Assembly: GCA_026874595.1 (NCBI GenBank)
Contig: CM049316.1
Coordinates: 54,135,676 to 54,199,675 of the forward strand
DNA length: 64,000 nucleotides
Direction of reading: 5' to 3'
Source: Sipunculus nudus
Taxonomy: Eukaryota > Annelida > Sipuncula > Golfingiida > Sipunculidae
The notes beneath the pieces are model-generated. The model was not told the origin of the DNA, made no database searches, and saw nothing but the letters and a program-made list of their open reading frames with translations. Shown here in pieces: positions 23,693-34,759 of this stretch; positions within the stretch are counted from its first letter, which is position 1, and every line of letters starts with the position of its first letter. The translations under genes and the position numbers were made by a program.

Positions 23693-24119
23693 CGGAGAAT
23701 CTTTCTTCATCCACTGTCAATGTAGCTGGCTTCAAAAGCACATGGTATTAGGTTCGATGGGCGTGCACAAAAAAATCACGTGATAATAAAGCCTGTGACA
23801 CAGGGATATATCCGAAAAAATCCGCACGTGCAGGGGGCGTTATTGCCCTCTCGTGACATTTAGAGAAAATATATGGGTATTTGTCAAAATAAAACAGGTT
23901 TAACGCACGAAGTTATGGCTTAAAACCCTTTGCACGTCAGCTGTAAGGTTTATTCAACTGGAAACTTGAGGTGTTAAGGAACACCCTTATGGAAAACCCT
24001 TTCATCTCACCGTGTAGTGATTAGGATAAATCATGTAAACTGCAACTTAAAGTCTGACACCTTTTTCATTGAAAATGAAAAGACAACTTAAAGGATAAGC
24101 AAATGGAGATGATGGTGAT

Positions 24120-24260
24120 AATGATGATGATGCCAACGATTATTTTTAATAGTAGTAGTAGAATTGGTTATAGTAATAATATTATTATTATTATTATTTT
24201 ATAATAATAATGATAATAATAATAATAATAATAATAATAGTGATTATAATAATAATAATA

Positions 24261-24330
<70 letters not shown>

Positions 24331-24335
24331 AGAAT
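24120..24335. repeat. Compound (AAT)n/(ATT)n microsatellite
   Basis: Long AAT runs face ATT runs, forming a near-palindromic simple repeat with interspersed GAT units. Poly-Ile and poly-Asn frames on both strands result from it. Confidence 0.95.
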
Positions 24336-24729
24336 GACGATAAAACCAACAGACTCCTCGACTGGTTTAAAATTGCATCTCAATACTTTTATAGATTTTT
24401 TAGTGTTTATTTCAATGTTGTCCATGAATTACATATAATAAATTATAAACATGATCCACGTTTTTGGCTTTTGTTTAAAGTTTTCTTGCTGCGGGCCTTC
24501 ACGACAATCATGACATAGAATCGGCACGTTTCGACAAAAGACAAAAGATCACGGTATTATGTTTCTTATAACCGACGTTGATTACACATTGTCCCGCAGC
24601 TCCTTTGTGGCCAAACACGTGACTTTCTTTTTCTCTTAGGAGCTATCGCAGCGCCATCACACGCTACGCCAGTTAACTCGGCCCTTGTCAACTCGCACTT
24701 GAAACACCAGTCCAACACAAACCAGCTAA

Positions 24730-27590
24730 GTCCCGCAGATCTTGGGTTTCGAAGGTGATTTTGTCATTAATTATAGTACCCAGATATTTAAATTCTCTCA
24801 CTGTTTCTACATCTGACCATTTATTATTAGAGGTTCGTGGTTTTCATTTTCTATCCTGTAATCTACGATCATTTCCTTCGTTTTATTTACATTAAGTTCC
24901 AAGAAATTACTATTGCACCACGTCACAAACCTTTGTACCTCAAGCCTTTAATCCACATCTGATTTTGATTACAAGGACCAACCAATGCAGTGTTATCTGC
25001 GTACTTGTACAGTTTACAACAGTCAGAAATGGCCCTGCAATCACTAGTATACAACGTGAATCAAATGGGTGATAGAACACATCCCTGAAGAGAGCTCCTG
25101 TGTTAGTATGAATTTCTCTTGTTTAACATGACAAACTGGCTCCTCTTTGTTAAACAAATGGCGCAGGACCATGACGCTCAGCTGAATTCAAAGAGCCTCA
25201 AACAATGGATAAATTAAGTCCAAGAGTACTCAAAATCATGCAATTCGCCATTAGATATAGGTTACAGTGACCTTATTCTACATCCAGCCGCAACCATTTT
25301 TGTCAATCTGATAAATAGAGTGTTAAAATCATGTTCTTTCACACAGCTTGCAAAAAATAGGTCACAGGGACATAATTTCAGGTTTCCAAGTAGATTTTTT
25401 ATGGATCTCCTGAAAGTCATGTGTGAGGATTCTGGGCCTAATGGATACAATGTGTGCCCAATTTGACTCACTGAATGCTTAAAAATCATGCTTTCTCCCC
25501 TCATTCGTAAAATAAAGGTCACCATGACCTAATTTCAGGTTTCCGGGAAGATTTGCGTAAGACCTCCCTGGATATAAAGTTAGAAATTTTTAGGTTTAAT
25601 GGTTACAGTTTGTGCCCTTTTTACAGCCAGACCACTGCATTTTAAGGTCTCAAAAATAGATAAAATATGAAAAAAATAGAACAAATACAGGTGGTGCAAC
25701 CAGTCGGCCGAAACTAATGAATCACTCTATGATCAATATATATACATGGGAAGAATCATGGCGGACAACGCATAAGTTATTAAGATACTGGATCTTTAGT
25801 ATCACTTTTTTTTAATCTTGGGGGTATTTATGATATATGAGAAACAGAGACCTAATTTCAGGTTCCCAAGGAGATTTTTTATAGACCTCCCTGGATGTTA
25901 TGTTAGAGGATTCAAGGTCCAACTGTTACGATTTATACCCTGTTAACAGACAACCGTTTCATTTGAACATCTCAAAAAAAGACCAAAAATGCGTAAAAAG
26001 TCGAAAAAAATTGGATGGTGCCACCAGTCTGCGAGAACTAATGAAACACTCCATGATCAATATGCATGCAAACAGTCATGGCGATCAATGCATTAGCTAT
26101 TCAGATACTGGAGCTTTTGTATCAAATTTTTTTTAATTATTCGGGGGGGGGGGGGGGTACTCATACGAGCCCCATAGCTCAGAGGATATGATTAACAGTG
26201 TCTTAATTTCAAGTTTCCAATCTTTTATGAATCTTCATTGGAGTTCAGTCAAAAGTTTCTAGGTCCAGCAGTTACGATTAGTGCCTTGTTAACGGCCGGA
26301 CGGACGACGGACAAAGAATGATCGCTAAAGGTCAGACAGCTGAGCTAAAAACTATGTATCAAGCGTATAATGAATTGATTGACATTCATATTCATTAGCT
26401 TCTCTAGAAGCACATGTGTTTGTATGGTATTGAAAGCACTTGATAAGTCTATAAATAAGATCTTTGCAAACATGCAATTTCCCTTTCTGGTGGGTACATC
26501 AAGAAATTTCAGAATATCATGAGTTATGAGAATTGTCGGATCTTCGACACTCCAATATAAACAAACTATAGAGGATCATGGTGCTGCTTTATCTGTCTAC
26601 ATAATTCTGTTCTTATTAATTTCTCGACACATTTTATAACGATAGCAGTTAGTGCCGCTTGTCTATAATCATTATATACTTTGGGGTTGTTTTATTAGCA
26701 AGTGGAATAATTTGAAGGTTTTCCAAATGGTCGGTACATACATACCCTGTGTATAGTAAAATCTGGTATAATCGAGTAAACTGGGAGTCTCTTTTTCTGA
26801 CTACATACTTTAGGTATCTTGTTCGTTGATTTGCATATACATGTATCCTGTTCCGAAACAAGTTCGTTTAAAAAAGTTGTGCACACGTCTGAAAATATGT
26901 TTTTGTCAAATCGCCCATAAAACTCGTTCAGTTAATTTCAGTATTCTTCCAGGCTCTCTGGTTCGGGTGAAATGGTTGCTTAACACAGCCAGTCAGGGTT
27001 TTCTAAACCTTTCCATGCTGATTTTGTATAATCACTCTGAAAAAAGGGTCTCTACTTGACGCTTATAGTTTTGTTTACACCTATCAATACATTTCCTAAT
27101 CTCTCTCTTAATATCCTTCAACTGAGAATCATCTTTGCCAAATAAGGATTTCTTTTTCATGTTTAGTAACTCCTCAAGCTCTTTAGTAACCCATGGCTTA
27201 TACTGTTGGTTAACATGTAACTGATTTTTTTAAATATGTGTCCGCACAAAAATTTATGTAACTGTGATTACATCTAGATTATCATCTAGGCATGAGTCAA
27301 ACAGCACTTCCCAATTAATGTTTCCATACAATACTGCATCTCACCACAAGTATCCTGAGCCAACACTTTCACGGTTTTCCTCACCGGTTTACATTGTTTT
27401 AGTTTCTGTTTATACGTAGGCAACATGTGGATAATGTTGTGATTTAATTTCATGGGATCCCCAGTGACCTGTCTCATTATATTTATCCTCTGGCAGAGAT
27501 ATATAACTGCTACTGGCATGGGACTATATAGGCTTATCATACCATGATTATTTATAAATCCGTTCATAAGAACTAAATAGAACAAGCTTT
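24730..27590 (-). mobile_element. Rex1/CR1-like LINE, decayed, interrupted
   Basis: On the minus strand, remnants run in canonical order. The linker comes first (QYKPWVTKELEELLNMKKK and DIKREIRKCIDRCKQNYK, about 27210-27080). A TLTG...ANELNEFYGRFD-like block follows (about 26990-26890), then the RT block KILFIDLSSAFNTIQTHVLL (about 26470-26400). After a 1.2-kb insertion comes NTGA(P)..G, then the active-site block YKYADNTALVG at about 25010-24975, then WCNSNFLELNVNKTKEMIVDYR and REFKYLGTIINDKITF, ending near 24735. The active site reads YADN instead of YADD, so a catalytic Asp is lost. Frameshifts abound. The 3' part after the FKYLGT block is missing. Family assignment is from the RT block style and is inference. 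Confidence 0.8.
25172..26365. mobile_element. Tandem-unit repeat inserted in the LINE RT domain
   Basis: Between the RT blocks ...NMNVNQFIIR (about 26375) and FxxKRSQFVMLNKR (about 25165) lies about 1.2 kb of unrelated sequence. It contains four diverged units beginning with GACMTAATTTCAGGTTYCC-like sequence at about 25370, 25530, 25850 and 26200. It ends with a GGCCGGACGGACGACGGACA block at about 26295-26315. GCTCAGCTG near 25170 and CAGCTGAGC near 26338 are inverted and may be the element's ends. No coding capacity is seen. Confidence 0.6.
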
Positions 27591-27740
27591 TCTACTTAAA
27601 TGGTAACGGTGCAATACCTACGGTTTAAAAGGTAACATATATAAAACACATATATTGGTTAAAATTGCCACAATATCTATATAATGATATCAATAAATGT
27701 CAGTGATATCGATAATCAATCGGTCTACATCCGCCGACAG

Positions 27741-28083
27741 CAACAGCAGTGGCGTCAATTTTTCTTCCAAGGCGGGGGGGGGGGGGGATGACTCGCCGAC
27801 ACACCTACACACATACATATACATATATACTATATATATATATATATATGTACTTTTTGGCGCCTGTATGCCACATTTCAAATATATTTCAATATAATAT
27901 TTCACAGTTAACTCATAAATGGAGCCTGTCTATATTATATTCAAATCTATATTTCATTTACAATATATATATATTTATATATAATTGTCTGAAAAGTAGG
28001 GGGGATGATAACATTGACCATCTCCCCTTTGCAAAAAAGTGTGGGGGGATATATACCCCATCCCCCCTATATTGACGCCCCTG
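27741..28083. mobile_element. MITE with 8-bp target duplication (GGCGTCAA family)
   Basis: The left end CAGTGGCGTCAA is mirrored by TTGACGCCCCTG at 28072-28083. GCCGACAG occurs directly outside both ends (27733-27740 and 28084-28091), giving an 8-bp duplication if six extra bases (CAACAG) belong to the left end. An 8-bp duplication and CAG..CTG-type ends fit hAT-type elements. The interior holds a G15 tract and TA microsatellites. Related sequence lies at 31260-31440 and 45355-45515. Confidence 0.65.
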
Positions 28084-28091
28084 GCCGACAG

Positions 28092-28924
28092 TTAGATTGC
28101 TATGTCAATAAAGATGGTTTGTGCAGACTGCATAGAAAAACCTACCAGTAAGGAGACAGGAGAAATAATAGGTCTGTAGAAAGCACGTGTTCCTCTTATG
28201 ATTAAACGTGTAGATGACTTTACAGAGCTTACATATAAACAAACTGTAATTTGATTCATGATAACAGGTTTTAAAAGGATTATGAAATCGTACAAAAAGG
28301 TCATTTAAGATGTCCCAGATAATAGTGAGGCAGTATAACGCAGATAAATTCAAGAGTCAGACAGATATATTGGCGTCTTCTGAATGTTACTCACACCTCT
28401 TATGATACATTAAAAGTAGCAGAGCGCGCTGGGAATACGTTCAGTAACGTCAAACGACTACATATGCCACATCACAGGATTGGTTGTCCTTTAGTTAGGT
28501 AAAGGCGACACATATAAACCTGAAAATTATAGTGCATATGTACTAAAGGGTCAGACAGGTGTATAATTATAAACTCCTGGCAAATGAACTTGTTGTATAT
28601 TCGTCGTAAGAGAAACACTCCTCGCAGCCTTGTTCCAGATTCGCACCGAGTCTAATTGTCAGCATACAAGTCAGAAAACAAATTGTCGTATGATCGCTAT
28701 TGGGACCTGCTGGTCTAGCCGCAGATTTCCCTAGATGCAACAATTTTACACATAAGTTTGTTTATCTTTCTGATCGGTCTGCTAAAACCATGTGCTCTAA
28801 ACTGATGGCACCTCCATGAACTTGTCGCCGGCCTTCTATTGGTCCCGCGTGGTTACGTACATAAATCTACATGTCTTGGTCACACATTCTCTAACTGAGC
28901 CTCCTGTCTCTGCAGGTGCCTGTC

Positions 28925-28925
<1 letters not shown>
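28092..28925. other. No recognised feature
   Basis: Unassigned sequence between the MITE and the CT microsatellite. No supported gene. Confidence 0.45.

Positions 28926-28927
<2 letters not shown>

Positions 28928-29001
<74 letters not shown>
28928..29001. repeat. (CT)n microsatellite
   Basis: Perfect except for one TTT interruption. The Ser-Leu repeat frames over it are artefacts. Confidence 0.95.
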
Positions 29002-29002
<1 letters not shown>

Positions 29003-29115
29003 GTCGGAACTACATGTACGAACTCACAGGCATATGGCTTATATGTACAGCGTATCACTGACGTATATTACGAATTATCAATTATATCGGATCGACACGT
29101 GCCTGTATCTGATAC

Positions 29116-29117
<2 letters not shown>

Positions 29118-29159
<42 letters not shown>

Positions 29160-29162
29160 TAT
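29118..29162. repeat. (AT)n microsatellite
   Basis: Uninterrupted AT tract followed by an imperfect ATACATATATAT end. Confidence 0.95.
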
Positions 29163-29164
29163 AC

Positions 29165-29875
29165 CTCGCATAATAAGATTGATGTGACACATCCGCATTA
29201 TTTCAAATGTTATTTTGGTCTTATTAGCACGGATGAAACTGACAATTCCCACTTTGTCAGCTTATAAACGCTATGGGCTCTAATGTATTTAACAGTTCCT
29301 TAAATAAATACGAGGTTATTTTTGTTTGGTACCAGAATATACGACAAAGTCAAGGAAACTTGCAAAAGTTGACGTTTATCAATGACCGTAAGACCCTGTG
29401 TACGTTTCCCTTATATCATCCTACAAGTCCGTTGATTCAAGATCAAATTAAAATTTTTGCCGAAGCAATTTCTGTAATATGTTTAAACACAGCAAAATAA
29501 ATATGATAAATATTAAGTATCAGGATGATCTGCAATTAAAAAACCCTGTCTTAAAAAAATGTCCAGTGCCCACATTGCTGTGTTGAATGAATGGTCCGGC
29601 CAGGCTGGGGCACTAGTTGTTTGCCAGCAGTTATTCAAGCAGGCAGTCATTCACTGCCTCCACACATAGATTATCGGTATTAGCGATACCCCGTATTACC
29701 CCAGCCCCTAGCCTATACGCCCTTTCAGTTATATTTGTATTGGTATCATGCAGAAGTAAAAATTAGGAATGAACACATGCAAGGGCCCAACTATAAACAT
29801 TGTTACGGAAGCTAATATAAACAGATCACGTATGCGTGATGAACATCAAATTTTGTAATGGAGATAAAAAATCAG
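29165..29875. other. No recognised feature
   Basis: AT-rich sequence with no supported gene or repeat border. Confidence 0.45.
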
Positions 29876-29879
29876 ATTC

Positions 29880-30597
29880 TGTAACACTAGGCAGCGTGAA
29901 ATGTCTAGGGGACTGAATAAAGAAGTCAGTGGTTTTTTGTTAACAAATAACCATAATTTATTCTTAAAACAACCCTAACATTACAATATACTAAATCAAT
30001 ACAATTATTCAGTAAAACAGCGGTATAACAACAAATCAATACAATCACACAGTAAAATACACAAAGTGCACAGTACCTGGATACCACCACCGTCACAACG
30101 ATAAGTTCTTTAAATGTATACTCTAGGAGAATGACAGTCCAGTGTAAAGCTCTTGTAACAATACAGAAATAAAACTGAAGTCCAAATGCACAAAATCCAG
30201 GAGAAAGTCTGAAGAAAATCTATAATTGGCGCACTCGTTGGATAAGGTCCCAGAAACTGACACACACGCTTCTGCGTCCGCTGGAAATCTTCCCTGCTGC
30301 TCTCCCTCGGCTCTAAAACACAGCCCTTTATATACCTTCACACCCTAAGCCGAGAAGTTTCCACTTCTCGAACAGTCTTAAGGATCTTACACAACACAAT
30401 AAACACGCGTTACAGGAATCATCTAGAAGAACATCGCTGTGTGTGTCTCTACATACCAGGGTCCACACGTGACTCACGACCAGACGAGAAAGCCCAAGGC
30501 TAGCATGACAACGAGAGTTCAACCAGTACGGATTAAAATGCGAATGTAACAAACGGCCCGGCGAGGGTATCACAACACGAGTTACGCCCGTGTCACA
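29880..30597 (-). mobile_element. Solo LTR of an LTR retrotransposon
   Basis: On the minus strand the element begins TGTGACAC (complement of 30590-30597) and ends GTGTTACA (complement of 29880-29887), the imperfect terminal inverted repeat expected of an LTR. A TATA box (TATATAAA, complement of 30327-30334) lies in the middle. A polyadenylation signal (AATAAA, complement of 29957-29962) is about 75 bases from the 3' end, matching a U3-R-U5 order. The flanks show no primer-binding site, polypurine tract or coding sequence, so it is a solo LTR. The 5-base flanks (GATTC and CAATA on the plus strand) do not match, so the target duplication is lost or the ends are a few bases off. Confidence 0.65.
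30327..30334 (-). promoter_or_regulatory. TATA box of the solo LTR
   Basis: GGTATATAAAGGGC on the minus strand, about 265 bases from the LTR start, is a strong TATA-box match in the position of a U3 promoter. Confidence 0.55.
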
Positions 30598-30599
30598 CA

Positions 30600-31250
30600 A
30601 TAAATAAAAGAGCACCTATAACAACATTTCTTTTATTATTTATAAACGGCTTACCCATTTATAAATAAAGACAAACAAAAGTAAACATTAAAAACTAATA
30701 AACAACACTGAAACATGTAAATATTAATTTAAGGCAATCCAACACCCGGTTATAATCGATGTTTTACTCGAATTACTGTGCTGAATTTCAAGTTGATTTT
30801 ACTCACTTGTGTTTATTATGACTAACCAGTAGCTTGAATTATTCTTTAATGTGAGCAGTTCCTATATTAATGCAGCTAAATAGCTTAGGGGAAATTTGAT
30901 CTCTTTCCTGTACGTCTTGCTTAGTTTCATTTATATTTGTTCACAGTTTGTGAGCACATTTTTGATCGATAATGAATATCCATTGAGAACAGCGCAAGTC
31001 ATGGTAGAGAATTAGATGTAAATGTCTGCATCCATTTTGGGTATATATCAAACGTAGACACACGCTTTCGTTTTTCTTTTTTTTTTTGCCCCCCCCCCCG
31101 GGATACGCCACTGACTGGTAACGCCTAAGCATAATGAGAACTTTCCATTGTGTCGTCCGAGATGTATAACTTAAAAGGCTTAGAAAATATAAGGTTTTAG
31201 AAAATTAGGTTCTCAGTTTCCTGTATATATTAATTCTAAATCAGGTTTAG
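30600..31250. other. No recognised gene; one MITE-like end
   Basis: A T-run and C-tract followed by GGGATACGCCACTG at about 31100-31113 resembles the right end of the G/C-tract MITEs (compare CCTGGATACGCCACTG near 46640). No matching left end was found. Confidence 0.35.
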
Positions 31251-31259
31251 ATATAATAT

Positions 31260-31440
31260 ATTTCATATTGAACTCAGAAATTGAACTAAAATTCATAATT
31301 CTAATTATGATATATTTCCTTTCCAATATATAAATATTATTCTCTGAATTTCGGGGGGGGGGGGGGGATGATTACATAGATCACCCCCTTGCTAAAATGT
31401 AGGGGGTATATAAACCCCCCTCCCTATATTGATGCCAATG
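31260..31440. mobile_element. Fragment of the GGCGTCAA-family MITE
   Basis: ATATATTTCC.TTCCAATATATAAATATTAT, a G16 tract, GATGATTACATAGATCACCCCC, TTGCTAAAATGTAGGGGG and CTATATTGATGCC match the right half of 27741-28083 and the stretch at 45385-45515. Confidence 0.6.
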
Positions 31441-31444
31441 GACG

Positions 31445-34000
31445 CTTGTACTTCATGTGCAACCATTTGGCAGAGAACCCATGCTGGTCATGTCTCAGAT
31501 TTGTTCTACAGAGTGGAGACAGAAGTAGCTGAAATAACACGTGTGGTGCATGGAAGTTAGAAGAAATCTGAATGATATCTGACATCCAAGAACTAAAAAA
31601 ATGACAGTACCATATATATTTGTATCCGGACTACGATGGTGCCAGGGAAAGAGATCTTACATTTGGACAGAGAAATGCCCTTAATGTTTTTACCTTTCAC
31701 TAATGTTCCTATTCTGTGTCAGGCATATCACGTACACGGTTTTTATCAGCTGACAGATAATAATGTCTCATCACATTTTGTTCGTGCTTATTGTGACGTG
31801 GGTATGTTTTATATGGCCGAATGATAGTGCAAAATAGAAAACTAGAAATTTGCTTTCCAAGAAAAGTAAGACTCCGCACTGTGGGGTCCCTATTGTGGTC
31901 TGCAGACGGCCGTCACCTCAATAAGTGAGCACACGTTTCAAAATTGCTCTGCGAAAACTGAAATCCGTTGCAGAATTTCATATTGTAAAATTGCCGGCGT
32001 ATACCAGCAGTATTCCAAATAACCACTGGGCACACTCACTCTACTGGTCGCTCGACCGTGATTTGAACAGGCGGGCAGGTGACCTGCGTGGCACAAGAGG
32101 CTGGATCGTGCATAAGGATTTCACATTTGTAAATATTCCTGGAAATCATTTCTGGGTCTAGATCATTAGCCGGACCAACTGCAAAATCTAATCGATTCTT
32201 CATTGGCCTAAAAACCTAAGACCTAAAAATTTCCTGGGATTCCGTTCAAGATTGCGTGAGTTATGCTTTGGACTCACACACACTTAACACACACACACAT
32301 GAACGGGAATGAACACATACCCTCCTAGCGGACGCAATAATGAGATTTGCATACAGTTTCACAAATCACCCAGACAGAGAAATATATTGTCAAGGATTGT
32401 CTATTTCCAGAAGTAACTAATTGAAAATTATTAAAATATAAATCTAGAAACCTGTATTCTTAGGAATGAAAGGCCCCGCCATGTGGGGGAGGGGGTTCTA
32501 TTGTAGGATGGTTCCAAAACCGTGTTTGCATTTACTTATTCGGTCTATATTCACAAGATCATTCGTGCTCAGGTGGTTGTTCATGTGCAAATATTCTCTA
32601 TGACTTTCCTGAATCCGGATTATGTGCACGATCCACACCAATATCAAATCAATTCTTATTGACCCGGTCCCGAAATACCCTGCGAATTTCATGGGATTTA
32701 GTTAAAGATTGTGTGTGTTATGTTATGAACATGAAAACACACACACACACACGAATGCGGATTAACGGCGATACTATACATCTGTCGATCGAGAAAAAAA
32801 GAATATCTCCTGTTGTAATAAAGAGAAACAGCATTGAAATGTTCCGTTTAGCATTTAAATTTCGCGTACATTTATATTTCGCGTACATTTAAATTTCGCT
32901 TACATTTAAATTTCGCGCGAACAATTATCAGTTTCTCTTAAGTTTGCAAAAACAACATGAGCACAAAAATTGTATTTATTTTAGGGATCACGATATAACA
33001 CCCAAGCTCAAATTTTAATAATAAGTAGCTTATATTTAACCAAACTTGAGAAAATCCATATGTCCAATCGGAGAGAATGAAACTTGGTGATTGAACGACC
33101 TCTGTCAGACAGACCAACCCGCGTGACAAATGATTGAAATCAATTTGGGTCGTACGATGAATATTTTAAGAGGCATACTTTCTGCTTAATGAAGAGACAT
33201 AAATTAGCTATGATGGTTTTCGCAAAACAAGTCGATAACATTTAAAAGTTAATTTAACAGTCAATTAGGCCAGCAACTTAATCAATGCCCCAAGCGAAAG
33301 TAAGCAAAAATTAATGGGATGTGCGTGACCAGTTTGGCCACAAACCAACCATACAAATTTAAAAGGGATTCGCGATTCATCTATATATCGACAATTATTT
33401 ATGGCTCTGACAGAAATCAATACAACGATTCATTAAACAGGCATAGTGTTTATAAACTTGTATCAAAGACGCACTAACAGCTTAGCTGATTTTAATATGC
33501 TAAGCTGTGGCGATGGGCCTTTTTCTGTCCTTCTTCTTGTTAGATATCGTTATCAGGGGACACATTTTAATAATTAAATATCCCGCTTGTCCTGATCCTG
33601 TTCTTGAATACGATATTTTACCAATAATAATTACCCAAAACGGGACGATAAGCGAAATACCCATTTTCCCTTGTAACCAACCTTAGTATCTAACGAAATA
33701 GCATAAGAAAAAGATATTATCTCAAAGTAATCAATTAAAAACAAACTTACCCCAATAATGTTATCGCGGTGTCAATAAAATGAACTCTAAGTTATCAAGA
33801 AAAGGACAGCCAGTGAAAACATAAATAAATAATTCTCTCTGTCTAATCTCATTATACGTCAACCAAAAACTTTTTTTCAAGTATGTTCTGCTTTCTAATA
33901 TATCTGCATCCGGATATTTTCAACATCTTTTTTATGATTTAAAACAATTATGCAAACGTGGCAACATTTTGCAGCAGTTCATCTCTTTATACGTCTTCCA
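31445..34000. other. No recognised gene; two small tandem repeats
   Basis: Contains a (CA)n tract near 32735-32750 and four copies of a 17-base unit ATTTAAATTTCGCGTAC at about 32851-32917. No supported gene. Confidence 0.5.
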
Positions 34001-34004
34001 AAGT

Positions 34005-34465
34005 ATCATTTAATTAGTCCTTAATCCCTCTGAAAGCTTCTCTGAATAAATATGTCTTTAGTTTTGATTTGAAAATTTGCACCGTTTGACTAGATCTGAT
34101 GTCCAGAGGAAGAGCATTCCATAAAGAAGGTCCAGCTGCATCGAATGCTCTGTCACCACACGCGGTCCTATATGTTCTTGGACGTGCAAACATGTGGGTG
34201 TCAGCTGACCGTAAGGTTCTTGTTGGTTTCTATGGATGGCTCTGTTCTTTAAGATAGATTTGGCTTTGGTTATGGTGGCTCTTTAAGGTGAACAACAAAA
34301 TTTAAAATTTTATCCTTTGTGCTATAGGGAACCAGTGAAGACAATGTAAAACTGGTGAAATATGGTCATGTTTGTTTTCTCGTAACAATCCTAGCAGCAG
34401 TATTTTGAATTATCTGCAGCTTTCCAGTGATGCCCCTATCTTCGGTTGGAAAATTAAGTTGTAGA
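34005..34465 (-). mobile_element. CR1/L2-like LINE, 3' coding fragment
   Basis: The minus strand encodes the C-terminal region typical of these LINEs. KLQIIQNTAARIVTRK and HDHISPVLHCLHWFPIAQRI come first (about 34425-34310). After a gap come RTYRTACGDRAFDAAGPSLWN, then ALPLDIRSSQTVQIFKSKLKTYLFREAF (about 34175-34030). This is the segment after the RT fingers-palm-thumb region. It is 5'-truncated with small frameshifts, and no tail is clear at the 3' end. Confidence 0.75.
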
Positions 34466-34750
34466 ACAAACATGGTTGCCTCCGCCGGGAGGGTATGCGT
34501 TCATTCCCGTTCGTGTTTGTGTTTATGTGTGTTTGTGCGTGTTTGTTCACAACACAACTCGCGCAATAACAAACGAAATCTCATGAAGTTTCAAGTCCTT
34601 TCGACAATGGGCCTAGAAGAATCGATTAGATTTTGGTGTGCATCCAGCAACTTCTCCGGATTCTGGAGCTTAATTAAAAATATTCACAAATGTACGGTCA
34701 CTAATGCACGAATGAACCTCCGAAACAGGCAAAATGTAAGAGAATGCAGA
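34466..34750 (+). repeat. Dispersed repeat, copy 1
   Basis: GCCTCCGCCGGGAGGGTATGCGTTCATTCCCGTTCG is followed by TTCACAACACAACTCGCGCA, then a TCTCATGAAGTTT block, then AGAATCGATTAGATTTTGGTG, then GCACGAATGAACCT. It matches 55940-56180 in the same order. The overlapping 150-codon plus frame has no recognisable domain. Confidence 0.5.
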
Positions 34751-34759
34751 CAAGGTCCA

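Noticed and set aside
24168-24518. Poly-Ile/poly-Asn/poly-Tyr open frames
   Set aside because: They are direct translations of the AAT/ATT microsatellite.
28816-29267. Ser-Leu and Ile-Tyr repeat frames
   Set aside because: They are translations of CT and AT microsatellites.
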